Shown: in pieces, positions 25,792-35,967 of the stretch
Layout of the letters: each line of letters begins with the position of its first letter
How positions within the stretch are numbered: the stretch's first letter is position 1
Source: Nonomuraea antri
GTDB taxonomy: Bacteria > Actinomycetota > Actinomycetes > Streptosporangiales > Streptosporangiaceae
Reading direction: 5' to 3'
Length of the DNA: 64,000 nucleotides
Assembly (NCBI RefSeq): GCF_013283785.1
Contig: NZ_JABCPZ010000015.1
Span: 1-64,000 of the forward strand
Made by a program: the position numbers and the translations under genes
The notes under the pieces: model-generated
Seen by the model: the letters and a program-made list of their open reading frames with translations, nothing else
Database searches by the model: none
What the model was told of the DNA's origin: nothing

Positions 25792-27549
25792 TCACATCTT
25801 CTGGATCTTGTCCTTGGCCAGCGTGGTGGCGATCGACGCCTTGTGCGGCTGGCCCTTGAGGAACGCCTGGGCGAAGCTCTTGGCCTGGTCGTAGGAGACC
25901 TTGCCGGGCATGGGCGGCTCGTTCGGGTTGACGTCCACGTCCACCAGGGCCGGGCCGTCGTGCGCGAGCGCCTGCTCGACGGCGCTGCCCAGGTCCTTCG
26001 ACTTGATGATCTTGGCGCCGAAGCCGCCGCAGGACCTGGCCCAGGCGGAGAAGTCGGCCTCCGGCCGGTTGAAGCGCACGCCGTGCTCGGGGTAGCCGAG
26101 GACCATCTGCTCCCACAGGATCTGGCCGAGCGAGTTGTTGTTGTTGATGATCACCTTGATCGGCAGCCGGTGCTGCACGGCGGTGAGGAACTCGGCCATC
26201 AGCATCGCGAAGCCGCCGTCGCCGACGAACGCGATGACCTGCCTGCGCGGGTAGGCGATCTGCATGGCGATCGCGTACGGCAGCCCGGGCGCCATCGTGG
26301 CCAGCGTGCCCGACAGGTAGAACTCGCGCATGCCGCGGATCGTCCAGTGCCTGGCCGCCCAGGTGGCGATCGTGCCGCTGTCGCAGGTGAGTATGGCGTC
26401 GTCGGTGGCCAGCTCGTCCACCACGGACATGAGGTACTGGGGCGCGATCGGGTCGCGCTTGCCGTTCTCCAGCGCCTTCATCTCCGCGCGCCACTCGGTC
26501 ATCAGCTTGTGGTAGCGGGCGACGTGGTTCGGCTTGCGCGGGGTGAGCAGCGGCAGCAGCGCCTTCAGCCCCTCCTTGGCGTCGCAGACGATCGGCACGT
26601 CGGTGGGGATCCTGGTCCCGGCGCGCACCGGGTCGGCCTCCAGCTGCACCACCTGGGCCTTGCCCGGCGAGGGCAGGAACTTGGTGTAGGGGAAGTTGGT
26701 GCCGACCATGAGCAGCGCGTCGGTGTCCTCCATCAGCTCCTCGCTCGGCTTGGTGCCGAGCAGGCCGATGCCACCGGTGGTGTACGGCGAGTCGTCGGGC
26801 ACCACGGCCTTGCCGGGCAGCGTCTTGACCACCGGCGCGCTCATCGCCTCGGCCACGGCCAGCACCTCGTGCCTGGCGTGCAGCGCGCCCTGGCCGACCA
26901 GGATGGCCGGGCGCTTGGCGGCGTTGAGTATCTCGGCCGCGCGGGCGATGTCCTCCTGGCGCGGGATCCCGGCCGGGCGCAGGTAGGTGGCCGCCGTCTG
27001 CGGCGCCCTGACCGGCCCGACCGTCTTGTACGGCTCCTCCCCCGCCTCGGCCACCTGGATGTCGTTGGGCAGCGTCAGGTGCGACACGCCGCGCCGGGCG
27101 TACGAGGTCCTGATCGCCAGGTCCACCAGCGAGGGGAGCTGGGTCGGGTTGGTGACCATCATGTTGTACTCGGCGACGTCCTGGAACAGGTGGTCGAGGT
27201 GGACCTCCTGCTGGTAGCCGGTGCCGAGCACGGCCGTCTCCTGCATGCCGGTGATGGCCAGCACGGGCACGTGGTCGAGCTTGGCGTCGTAGAGGCCGTT
27301 GAGCAGGTGCACGCCGCCGGGCCCGGACGTGGCCAGGCACACCCCGATCTTCCCGGTGGCCTTGGCGTAGCCGGTGGCCATGAAGGCGGCCGCCTCCTCG
27401 TGGTGCACGAGGACGAAGCGCACCTTGTCCTGGTGGCGCCGCAGCCCTTCCATGATGCCGTTGATGCCGTCGCCCGGCATGCCGAAGATGGTGTCCACAC
27501 CCCAGTCGGCGAGCCGTTCTATCAGGGATTCTGATGCGATTCGAGCCAT
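25792..27549 (-). CDS. Thiamine-pyrophosphate enzyme, pyruvate oxidase/dehydrogenase (PoxB-like)
   Basis: The 585-residue protein has the three-domain layout of the ThDP-dependent decarboxylase family. The activating Glu sits in V-H-H-E-E-A-A-A-F (residue about 50), a central FAD-type domain covers residues about 190-340, and the ThDP/Mg motif G-D-G-G-F through N-N-N-N lies at about 430-460. It resembles PoxB-type pyruvate:quinone oxidoreductases, which make acetate and CO2 and feed electrons to quinone, but acetolactate synthase-like activity cannot be excluded. Its 3' end lies 2 bp from the IclR gene, which converges on it. Confidence 0.82.
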   Translation of the reverse strand: MARIASESLIERLADWGVDTIFGMPGDGINGIMEGLRRHQDKVRFVLVHHEEAAAFMATGYAKATGKIGVCLATSGPGGVHLLNGLYDAKLDHVPVLAITGMQETAVLGTGYQQEVHLDHLFQDVAEYNMMVTNPTQLPSLVDLAIRTSYARRGVSHLTLPNDIQVAEAGEEPYKTVGPVRAPQTAATYLRPAGIPRQEDIARAAEILNAAKRPAILVGQGALHARHEVLAVAEAMSAPVVKTLPGKAVVPDDSPYTTGGIGLLGTKPSEELMEDTDALLMVGTNFPYTKFLPSPGKAQVVQLEADPVRAGTRIPTDVPIVCDAKEGLKALLPLLTPRKPNHVARYHKLMTEWRAEMKALENGKRDPIAPQYLMSVVDELATDDAILTCDSGTIATWAARHWTIRGMREFYLSGTLATMAPGLPYAIAMQIAYPRRQVIAFVGDGGFAMLMAEFLTAVQHRLPIKVIINNNNSLGQILWEQMVLGYPEHGVRFNRPEADFSAWARSCGGFGAKIIKSKDLGSAVEQALAHDGPALVDVDVNPNEPPMPGKVSYDQAKSFAQAFLKGQPHKASIATTLAKDKIQKM

Positions 27550-27637
27550 ATGACCGGCCCTACCCCGCTCTTTGCCGTGCAGACGCCGCCGCCAGATTCA
27601 TTGTCAATTCGAGGGAATGCGGGGTAGGGGCCGGTGC

Positions 27638-28533
<896 letters not shown>

Positions 28534-28537
<4 letters not shown>

Positions 28538-29778
28538 CCGCCCTCCGCCGGCCTGCGCCCGGGACGGCGGGCCGTGCGCGGATCGGCCCAGTCGACGCCT
28601 TCCCACGGGTCGTAGTCGACCTCCAGCGGCTCCTGCGGCGGCCGCTCGGACTCCGGCACGTGCTGCAGGTTGACCCTGATCCGGTACCACACGCTGCTGC
28701 GCCCGCGCATGCCGTCGACCAGCACGTCGGCGGGCTCCAGCCGGGCGGCCACCTCGGGGTGGCGGGCCTTCCAGCGCTCGAACCCGGCCATGGCCTCGTC
28801 CTTGTGCTGGGCCTTGGCGATCTCGATCAGCGGCATGGTCTGCTGCCTGCGCCCGCTGCCCTTGGGCGGCTTGGGCGCGGGCCCCAGCTCCTCGGCCAGC
28901 TCCAGCAGGCCGTCGAGCGAGCCGGCGTGCAGGTCCATGTCCTCCCACGGGTCGCCGCGCTCGGCCAGCCGCTTCGGCACGGTGTCGACGGTGAACGCCT
29001 CGGGCCGGCAGCCGGGCACCTCGTCCCAGGTCAGCGGGGTGGACACGCGGGCATCGGGCACCGCGCGGACCGAGTAGGCGGAGGCCACCGTGCGGTCGTA
29101 GGCGTTCTGGTTGAAGTCGACGAACACGCCGTGCCGCTCTTCCTTCCACCACCGGCTGGTGGCCAGGCCGGGGGCGCGCCGCTCGACCTCACGGGCCACG
29201 GTCTCGGCGGCCTTGCGCACCTTGGCGAACGGCCATCTCCGCTCGATGCGGGCGTAGACGTGGAAGCCGCGCGAGCCCGACGTCTTGGGCCAGGCGGTCA
29301 GCCCGTGGTCTGCCAGCACCTCGCGGGCCACCTGCGCGGTGGCGAGCACGTCGGCCCACTCCACGCCGGGCACCGGGTCGAGGTCGATGCGCAGCTCGTC
29401 GGGGTGCGCGAGGTCGTCGGCGCGGACGGGATGCGGATTGAGGTCGACGCACCCCAGGTTGACCACCCACAGCAGCTGCGCCAGGTCGGTGCAGACCACC
29501 TCTTCCGCGCTCAGACCGGACCGGTAGCGCAGCTCGGCCACCTCGATCCAGTCGGGCCGCTTGGCGGGGGCCCGCTTCTGGAAGAACGCCTCCTCCTCGA
29601 TGCCGTGCACGAACCGCTTGAGCACCATGGGCCGCCCGTGCACCCCGCGCAGCGCCGCCTCGCCGACCGCCTGGTAGAACCGGATCAGGTCGAGCTTGGT
29701 GTGCCCCGACTGCGGGAAGACCACCTTGTCGGGGCTGGTGACGCGGACTTCCCGCCCGGCGACCTCGATGTCAGGCAT
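28534..29778 (-). CDS. LigD-like polymerase-domain protein (NHEJ primase-polymerase)
   Basis: The 414-residue protein matches the primase-polymerase domain of LigD. It has the catalytic D-x-D in R-I-D-L-D-P and the S-G-S-R-G-F-H-V-Y-A template/nucleotide loop. The N-terminus is S-P-D-K-V-V-F-P. In actinobacteria this domain adds ribonucleotides and fills gaps during non-homologous end joining. No ligase or nuclease domain is fused, and no ku gene is visible here, so partners must lie elsewhere. The C-terminal 100 residues (after about 310) are extra and Arg/Pro-rich. I chose ATG 29778; upstream in-frame codons lack homologous character. Confidence 0.85.
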
Positions 29779-29869
29779 AAGGTCACGATACGCGGACGGT
29801 CCGACAATCCTCCCGAGGTGCACGCTACGGTTCGTGCAATCGATCATCTTTGACCTACGGGGGTCTTCG

Positions 29870-31306
29870 ATGCGCCGTATTGTGCCGGCCTGTCTCCTCG
29901 TGCTCGCGCTCGCGTCCTGCTCGGACGCGGGTTCCCAGGCGGGGCCCACGTCCGCGCCCGTCACCTCGTCCAGTGCCGCCAGGGAGCAGCCGCCGCCGGC
30001 CCCGCGCATCGAGCCGGAGGCGATGGCGGAGTACGACGCCTCGGCCGAGCACAGCCCCAACCTCGTCCCGGTGGCCGCGCTGACCAGGACGTCGCCGTTC
30101 GACACGCACGCGGCGGTCGGCTCCGACCTGGCCTTCACCGGCGACTACGCGATCGCGGGCAACTACGAGGGCTTCACGATCTACGACATCTCCCAGCCCG
30201 AGCGGCCCGCCGTGGTCAGCCAGGTGCGCTGCCCGGGGCCGCAGAACGACGTGACGGTCAGCGGGAACCTGCTGTTCCTGTCGGTGGACCTGCCCATGGA
30301 CGGCCCCGGCTGCGACAGCACCACGAACCTGCGCGGCGGCGAGGACTGGGAGGGCCTGCGCATCTTCGACATCGCCGACAAGCGCAACCCGCGCTACGTC
30401 GGCGCGGTCGACACCCCGTGCGGCTCGCACACGGCCACGCTCGCCCCCGGCACCTCCCCCGACGTGCTCCACCTGTACGCCACCTCCTCACCCGGCCGCG
30501 TCGGCGGCACGGAGTGCGTGGACATCGCGGGCCGGATCAGCGTGGTCAGGGTGCCGGTCGCCGACCCGGCCAAGGCGTCACTGGTCGCCAACGCGCTGAT
30601 CATGCCCGACGGCGGCACCAAGCCGGCCGCGGACATGATCGTCGGCGGCTGCCACGACATCACCGTGTACGCCCCCAAGCGGCTCGCCGCGGCCTCCTGC
30701 CTGGGCGACGGCCTCATCCTGGACGTCTCCGACCCGGTGCACCCGAAGGTCCTCGACCGGGTCCAGGACAAGGAGAACTTCGCCTACTGGCACTCGGCCG
30801 TCTTCTCCGCCGACGGCTCGAAGGTGGTCTTCTCCGACGAGTTCGGCGCGGGCCGGTCCACCGAGTGCGACCCGAAGACCGGCGGCAAGTGGGGCGCCAA
30901 CGGCGTGTACGACCTGGCCGCCGACGGCAAGCTGACGCTGCGCGGCCACTTCAAGATCCCGCGCAAGGCGCTGGCGCCGAAGACGTGCAGCGCGCACAAC
31001 GGCTCGCTGGTGCCCGTCACCGGCCGCGACGTCATGGTCCAGGGCTGGTACGAAGGCGGCGTCTCGGTCATCGACTTCACCGACCCCGAACGCGCCGAGG
31101 AGGTGGCCTGGTTCCAGCGGGGCAGGCCCCCGGTGCCGGACGCCGACGTGCCCGGCGGCGTGACGGGCGGCTCCTGGGCGGCCTACTACTACAACGGCTA
31201 CATCTACTCCAGCGACATGTTCAAGGGCCTGGACGTGCTCAAGCTCACCGGGCTGCCGCTGCGGGAGCAGCGGCTGACCGAGTTCAACCCGCAGACCCAG
31301 TTCTGA
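29870..31306 (+). CDS. Exported LVIVD-repeat lipoprotein (beta-propeller)
   Basis: The protein of about 478 residues has a short signal ending L-A-L-A-S-C (lipobox, Cys 17). A Pro-rich linker and several LVIVD-like blades follow, such as F-T-I-Y-D-I-S-Q-P-E-R-P, L-R-I-F-D-I-A-D-K-R-N-P and V-S-V-I-D-F-T-D-P-E. These surface propeller proteins are of unknown function. ATG 29870 opens the signal peptide; the ribosome site is weak. It is divergent from the LigD-like gene. Confidence 0.8.
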   Translation: MRRIVPACLLVLALASCSDAGSQAGPTSAPVTSSSAAREQPPPAPRIEPEAMAEYDASAEHSPNLVPVAALTRTSPFDTHAAVGSDLAFTGDYAIAGNYEGFTIYDISQPERPAVVSQVRCPGPQNDVTVSGNLLFLSVDLPMDGPGCDSTTNLRGGEDWEGLRIFDIADKRNPRYVGAVDTPCGSHTATLAPGTSPDVLHLYATSSPGRVGGTECVDIAGRISVVRVPVADPAKASLVANALIMPDGGTKPAADMIVGGCHDITVYAPKRLAAASCLGDGLILDVSDPVHPKVLDRVQDKENFAYWHSAVFSADGSKVVFSDEFGAGRSTECDPKTGGKWGANGVYDLAADGKLTLRGHFKIPRKALAPKTCSAHNGSLVPVTGRDVMVQGWYEGGVSVIDFTDPERAEEVAWFQRGRPPVPDADVPGGVTGGSWAAYYYNGYIYSSDMFKGLDVLKLTGLPLREQRLTEFNPQTQF

Positions 31307-31336
31307 CCTCCCGCCGAAATGTCGGTTCCATCCACC

Positions 31337-32626
31337 ATGATGAAGGTCATGGACGAGCTGAAGAGCATGATCAGCGGACGGGTGCTGGTCGAGGGGGACG
31401 ACGGGTTCGACGAGGCGCGCACGCCCTGGCACCTGGGTGTCGACCAGCGGGTGCGGGCGGTCGTCGAGGTGGCGGGCGCGGCCGACGTGGTGGCCGCGGT
31501 GCGCTACGCGCGCGAGCACGGCCTGACCGTGACCGCGCAGGCCGGCGGGCACGGCGCGAGCGGCACCGCCGACGGCGCGATCCTGCTGCGCACGGGGGCG
31601 CTGGGCGGTGTCGAGATCGACGGGCGGGTGGCCCGCGTGGGCGCGGGCGTGCGCTGGGGCGAGCTGCTGGCGGCCGCCGAGCCGCTGGGCCTGGCCGGTC
31701 TCGCGGGCAGCTCACCGGTGGTGAGCGTGGTCGGCTACACGCTGGGCGGCGGCGTGAGCTGGTTCGGCAGGAAGTACGGGCCGGCCTCCGACCACGTGCG
31801 GGCCTTCGACGTGGTGACCGCCGAGGGCGAGCAGGTGCGGGTCGACGCCGCGTCCGACCCCGACCTGTTCTGGGCGCTGCGCGGCGGCGGTGGTGACTTC
31901 GCGGTGGTCACCGCGATGGAGTTCGACCTGTTCCCGCTGCCCGCGCTGTACGGCGGGCGCATCACGTGGCCGTTCGAGCAGGCGCGCCGGGTGCTGGAGA
32001 CCTACCGCGAGGTCACCGCCGAGGCGCCCGACGAGCTGGCGGTCTGGTTCACCGCGCTGCGCATCCCCGGCGGGCCGAGCTTCGTCACCGTCGACACCAC
32101 CTACCTGGGTGAAGACCCCGGCGACCTGCTGGCGCCCTTCGACAAGATCGGCGGCGCGATCGGCGACACGCGGGCGGTCCTGCCGGTGTCCGAGCTGGGC
32201 ACGATCGCCGACGAGCCGACCGAGCCGAGCGCCGGCGTGACCAGGTTCAGCACGCTGTCCGACCTGTCAGGCCCGGTGATCGACGTGCTGCTGAACGCGC
32301 TCGACGCGCCGGTGGTCGGTGCGGCGCTGCGGCACCTGGGCGGGGCGCTGGCCAGGCAGGCCACAGGCGGCGGCGCGGCAGCGCCGCTGGCCGAGCCGTA
32401 CTACCTGCAGTTCGTGGGCATGCCCGCGCCGGACACCGACGAGCGGATCGACGCGCTGCTGGCGTCGCTGGCCGACCACCGGGGGCGGCTCAAGCCGTTC
32501 AACGGGTTGTCGGAGGGCGAGCGGGTCTCGGAGGCGTTCCCCGAGGCGGTGCTCGATCGGCTGCGGCGGATCAAGCGCGAACGCGACCCGCGGGGTGTGA
32601 TCACCGCCAACCACCCGGTGTCCTGA
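31337..32626 (+). CDS. FAD-linked oxidoreductase (berberine-bridge-enzyme type)
   Basis: The flavoprotein of about 429 residues has an N-terminal PCMH-type FAD domain (D-Q-R-V-R-A-V-V-E-V, Q-A-G-G-H-G-A-S, V-G-Y-T-L-G-G-G-V-S-W-F-G-R-K-Y-G). A substrate domain follows, and a C-terminal BBE-type tail (K-R-E-R-D-P-R-G-V-I-T-A-N-H-P-V). The usual N-terminal H-x-x-G and G-H-G motifs for bicovalent FAD are partly visible, with His in Q-A-G-G-H-G. It probably oxidises an alcohol or amine group. Starts at 31319, 31337 and 31349 are all possible, since none has a well-spaced ribosome site. Confidence 0.8.
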   Translation: MMKVMDELKSMISGRVLVEGDDGFDEARTPWHLGVDQRVRAVVEVAGAADVVAAVRYAREHGLTVTAQAGGHGASGTADGAILLRTGALGGVEIDGRVARVGAGVRWGELLAAAEPLGLAGLAGSSPVVSVVGYTLGGGVSWFGRKYGPASDHVRAFDVVTAEGEQVRVDAASDPDLFWALRGGGGDFAVVTAMEFDLFPLPALYGGRITWPFEQARRVLETYREVTAEAPDELAVWFTALRIPGGPSFVTVDTTYLGEDPGDLLAPFDKIGGAIGDTRAVLPVSELGTIADEPTEPSAGVTRFSTLSDLSGPVIDVLLNALDAPVVGAALRHLGGALARQATGGGAAAPLAEPYYLQFVGMPAPDTDERIDALLASLADHRGRLKPFNGLSEGERVSEAFPEAVLDRLRRIKRERDPRGVITANHPVS

Positions 32627-32634
32627 CGCGTTGT

Positions 32635-32662
32635 CGCGCGCGTCCCGGCCGGGGCGCGCGCG
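32635..32662. terminator. Bidirectional hairpin terminator
   Basis: A 12-bp stem (32635-32646 with 32651-32662, one G-T pair) around a GGCC tetraloop lies between the convergent FAD oxidoreductase and crotonase genes, a few bases from both stops. It can terminate either transcript. Confidence 0.7.
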
Positions 32663-32664
32663 GT

Positions 32665-33414
32665 TCAGATCTGGTCGAAGGCGCCGTGCCGGCCCGCGCC
32701 CGCCGCGAACCTGGCGGCGCCGCCGACCGCGTCGGGCAGGGAGACCAGGCCGTGGCGCAGCTCGTTGCGCATCGCGTCCGCCTCGGGCAGGCCCTCCTGC
32801 TCCAGGGCCGACAGCCGGTCGCCGCGCAGGCACGCCTGCGGGAACCCGGCGATGCGCCGGGCCAGCTCCTCGGCGTGCCGCCGCGCGGTCCCGTTCGGGA
32901 CGAGCCGGTTGGCCAGCCCCATCGCGTGCGCCTCCGCGCCGCTCACCGGCCGCCCGGTGAGGATCATGTCCATCGCCCTGGACGTGCCGATGAGCCGCGG
33001 CAGGCGTACCGTGCCGCCGTCGATGAGCGGCACGCCCCAGCGGCGGCAGAACACCCCGAACACCGCGTCCTCCTCGGCCACCCGCAGGTCGCACCAGAGC
33101 GCCAGCTCCAGCCCGCCGGCGACGGCGTGCCCGGCCACGGCGGCGATGACCGGCTTGGACAGCCGCATCCTGGTCGGCCCCATCGGGCCGTCGCCCTCCT
33201 CGCCGACGTGGTTGTCGAGCGCCTTCAGGTCGGCCCCGGCGCAGAAGGTCCCGCCCTCGCCCCACAACACGGCCACGGCCGCGTCGGAGTCCTCGAAGTC
33301 GCGGAAGGCGTCGGTCAACGCGTCGGCGGTCTTGCGGTCGACCGCGTTACGCGTCTCGGGACGGCTGATGACGACGGTGGTGACGGGTCCTTCGCGCTCT
33401 ACCCGGACGGTCAT
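32665..33414 (-). CDS. Enoyl-CoA hydratase/isomerase (crotonase family)
   Basis: The 249-residue protein has the crotonase fold, with both oxyanion-hole segments: G-G-T-F-C-A-G-A-D-L-K-A and V-A-G-H-A-V-A-G-G-L-E-L-A-L. Instead of the usual catalytic I-P-G-A-G-G-T-Q segment it has P-L-I-D-G-G-T-V-R-L-P, so the general-base Glu is replaced or shifted; it may be an isomerase or carbon-bond enzyme rather than a classical hydratase. ATG 33414 follows GAGGAG. An acyl-CoA dehydrogenase gene lies 66 bp upstream on the same strand. Confidence 0.86.
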   Translation of the reverse strand: MTVRVEREGPVTTVVISRPETRNAVDRKTADALTDAFRDFEDSDAAVAVLWGEGGTFCAGADLKALDNHVGEEGDGPMGPTRMRLSKPVIAAVAGHAVAGGLELALWCDLRVAEEDAVFGVFCRRWGVPLIDGGTVRLPRLIGTSRAMDMILTGRPVSGAEAHAMGLANRLVPNGTARRHAEELARRIAGFPQACLRGDRLSALEQEGLPEADAMRNELRHGLVSLPDAVGGAARFAAGAGRHGAFDQI

Positions 33415-33480
33415 GAGAACTCCTCACGAAGACCTGCCGAGCGTACGTCCATCCGGCCGCCCGGCCAACAGGCGCGGCCG

Positions 33481-35193
33481 TCAGCCCGCGAACGCCCCGG
33501 ACACGAGGTCGTCGAAGCGGTCCAGTTCCTCGGCCGGGCGGTCGATGCCGCGCAGCGGGCCGGGATCGGCCAGGTGGGCGGCGGCGTAGAGCCGGGCGAC
33601 GAGCGTCTTGCGGTCGCCGTGGCCGGCGCGTTCCTCCCAGCCCGCCTGCTCCAGCAGGACGGCCGCGGCGTAGACGTCCGCCATGAGCTGGGCCAGCGGG
33701 AACAGGCGTGCCTCCGCCACCGCCGGGTCCAGCCCGGACCAGGCGGCGATCGCCTTGCCCAGGTCGGCCAGGCGCTCGCGCACCAGCGCCACCGTGCCCG
33801 GGTCTCCGGCGGGCGCCTGGCCGAGCGCGCTCTCCAGGCGGTCGATGAACGGCTCGTGGGCGTTCTCCTTCAGCATGGCGCGGCGCACGTCCAGGCAGAG
33901 GATGTTGTCGCCGCCCTCCCAGATCGGGTTGACCTGGGCGTCGCGCAGCAGCCTGGCCACCGGCCACTGCTCGATGTAGCCGTTGCCGCCGTGCACCTCG
34001 ATCGCGTCGCCGGCGGCGGTGACGCCGAGCCTGGCCGCGCGCAGCTTGATCAGGGCGGGGGCCAGGCGCAGCCGGGGGCCGACCAGGCCGTCGAAGACGA
34101 GCGCCTGGGCGGCCTCGACCTCGACGATCAGCTCGGCCAGCTTGCGGCGCATGAGCGGCTGGTCGATGAGCGGGCGGCCGAACGCCTCGCGGACGCGGGC
34201 GTAACACAGCGACTCCACCAGCGCCCGCCTGGCCACGCCGGCGCCCATCATGGCGACGCCGAGCCTGGAGGCGTTGGTGAGCTTCATCATCGTGCCCAGC
34301 CCGGAACCTGAACCTGTACCCGTGCCGGTCAGATCCATCAGCGGGAAGGCCTCGGCGCCGGTGAACTCGACCTCGGCCGAGGCGACCGACCGGGTGCCGA
34401 GCTTGTCCTTCAGCCGCCTGATGCGCACGCCGTTGCGGGTGCCGTCCCTGCGCTCCCACAGGACCAGGAACGGCGCGACGGCGCCGGCGTCGGTGCGGGC
34501 CAGCACGACGAACGCCGAGCCGTTGGCGTTGGAGGCGAACCACTTCAAGCCCGACAGCAGCCAGGAGTCGCCGTCGGGCACGGCGGTGGCCTCCAGGGCG
34601 GCCAGGTCGGAGCCGCCGGTGCGCTCGGTGAACATCTGCGCGGCCTCGCCCGAGTAGTACCCGTCGGCGAAGATCTCCCGGACCCGGTCCCTGACGTCCG
34701 GGGGCGCGTGCTTCTCGGCGAGCGAGACCACCATGTCGCCGCCCGTGCCGAGCGCGCAGCCCATCCCGATGTCGGCCTGATCGAGCAGGTACGTCCAGGC
34801 CGCACCGAGGGCGAGCGGGTTCGCCCCGTTCGCGCGGGCCTGCTCGGCGAACGCCGGGGAGGTGAAGTTGTTGGCCATGAGCGCCTGCCTGGCCGTGTGG
34901 AACGACGGCGGCATGACGACCTGGCTGACGTCCCTGCCCCAGCGGTCGTACTTCTCCAGGCGCGGCGGGTTGCGGTCGGTCTCCTCGGCGCACTCGGCCA
35001 CCAGCCCGCCCATCAGGGCGCCCAGCTTGTCGAGGTACGGCTCGGCCCAGGCGTACCCGTCGCCGAGATGCCGGCGCATGAGCAGGCGCAGCGCGGGATC
35101 GCAGCTCCACCAGTTGCGGCCGGCGGCGCCCTGGTAGCGCTCGGTGGCGTAGCGGTCACTGCGGTCGAACGGCTCGATGAGATAGTGGCCCAT
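33481..35193 (-). CDS. AidB-like acyl-CoA dehydrogenase
   Basis: The 570-residue flavoprotein is longer than fatty-acid acyl-CoA dehydrogenases and fits the AidB-like group. It has an extended N-terminal helical part, a central beta domain (F-T-E-R-T-G-G-S-D, W-F-A-S-N-A-N-G-S-A) and the C-terminal I-W-E-G-G-D-N-I-L-C-L-D-V segment that holds the catalytic-region glutamate. A simple T-G-T-G-T-G-S-G-S-G insertion at about residue 300 is unusual. With the crotonase downstream and a PaaX regulator divergent upstream, an acyl-CoA degradation role is likely; AidB itself is linked to alkylation stress. Confidence 0.85.
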   Translation of the reverse strand: MGHYLIEPFDRSDRYATERYQGAAGRNWWSCDPALRLLMRRHLGDGYAWAEPYLDKLGALMGGLVAECAEETDRNPPRLEKYDRWGRDVSQVVMPPSFHTARQALMANNFTSPAFAEQARANGANPLALGAAWTYLLDQADIGMGCALGTGGDMVVSLAEKHAPPDVRDRVREIFADGYYSGEAAQMFTERTGGSDLAALEATAVPDGDSWLLSGLKWFASNANGSAFVVLARTDAGAVAPFLVLWERRDGTRNGVRIRRLKDKLGTRSVASAEVEFTGAEAFPLMDLTGTGTGSGSGLGTMMKLTNASRLGVAMMGAGVARRALVESLCYARVREAFGRPLIDQPLMRRKLAELIVEVEAAQALVFDGLVGPRLRLAPALIKLRAARLGVTAAGDAIEVHGGNGYIEQWPVARLLRDAQVNPIWEGGDNILCLDVRRAMLKENAHEPFIDRLESALGQAPAGDPGTVALVRERLADLGKAIAAWSGLDPAVAEARLFPLAQLMADVYAAAVLLEQAGWEERAGHGDRKTLVARLYAAAHLADPGPLRGIDRPAEELDRFDDLVSGAFAG

Positions 35194-35219
35194 AACCGGA
35201 GATTACATATCCTGTACGC
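35194..35219. promoter_or_regulatory. 26-bp divergent promoter region with a TACA-N5-TGTA dyad
   Basis: Only 26 bp separate the start codons of the acyl-CoA dehydrogenase and the paaX gene. The gap holds TACA-TATCC-TGTA, a short dyad, and TATCCT at 35208-35213 at the right distance for a -10 of a leaderless paaX message starting at its GTG. On the other strand TATGTA may serve as a -10. Both genes must share control elements that reach into coding DNA. Confidence 0.5.
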
Positions 35220-35939
35220 GTGACGGAAGAGCGTAATACCCTCAGTGCCCGATCGGCCGTGCTGAGCGCGCTGCTCGGCAGCCACCCGCCGCGCCTGTCG
35301 GCCCGCCATCTCGTCCGCATCGGCGCGTTGTTCGGCATCGCGGAGGGCACGGTGCGGGTGGCGCTGTCGCGCATGGTCGCGGCGGGCGACCTGATCCAGT
35401 CGACCGGCCGTTACACCCTCTCCCAGCGGCTGATCGAACGCCAGGCCCGGCAGGACGAGAGCCGCGACCCCCACACCAGACCCTGGGACGGGACCTGGGA
35501 GGTGGCCATCGTCACCGCCGAGCGGCGCGCCCCGGCCGACCGGGCCGCCTTCCGCCACACGATGGCCACACTACGCCTGGCCGAGCTGCGCGAAGGCACC
35601 TGGATGCGGCCGGCCAACCTGGTGCGCGACTGGCCGGAGCTCGTCAGCGGCCAGTGCACGCTGATCGACGGCCGGCCGCACGGCGACCCGACCCCGCTGC
35701 TGTGGGACCTGGCCGGCTGGGCGGCAGAGGCGCGGCGGCTTGAGGGGGCGCTGGATCGGGCCGACGGGCTGGCGGAGGGTTTCCTCGTCTCGGCCGCGGT
35801 GCTGCGCCACCTGCTGGCCGACCCGCTGCTGCCGGCGGCGCTGCTGCCCGCCGACTGGCCGGGCGGCGAGCTGCGCGCCCGCTACGACGACTTCGACCGG
35901 GCCTACCGCGAGGTGCTGATGAAGCACCTGCGCGACTGA
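35220..35939 (+). CDS. PaaX-family transcriptional regulator
   Basis: The 239-residue protein has a PaaX-type N-terminal winged helix (H-L-V-R-I-G-A-L-F-G-I-A-E-G-T-V-R-V-A-L-S-R). The middle domain contains R-P-W-D-G-T-W-E-V-A-I-V, and the C-terminal helical domain follows. PaaX represses phenylacetate degradation genes and responds to phenylacetyl-CoA. Here it is divergent from an AidB-like acyl-CoA dehydrogenase, so a CoA thioester is the likely signal, but no other paa genes are visible. GTG 35220 has no ribosome site, so it may be leaderless. Confidence 0.86.
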   Translation: MTEERNTLSARSAVLSALLGSHPPRLSARHLVRIGALFGIAEGTVRVALSRMVAAGDLIQSTGRYTLSQRLIERQARQDESRDPHTRPWDGTWEVAIVTAERRAPADRAAFRHTMATLRLAELREGTWMRPANLVRDWPELVSGQCTLIDGRPHGDPTPLLWDLAGWAAEARRLEGALDRADGLAEGFLVSAAVLRHLLADPLLPAALLPADWPGGELRARYDDFDRAYREVLMKHLRD

Positions 35940-35967
35940 CATCCATAGGAGCATCCCGCCGAGCCGG

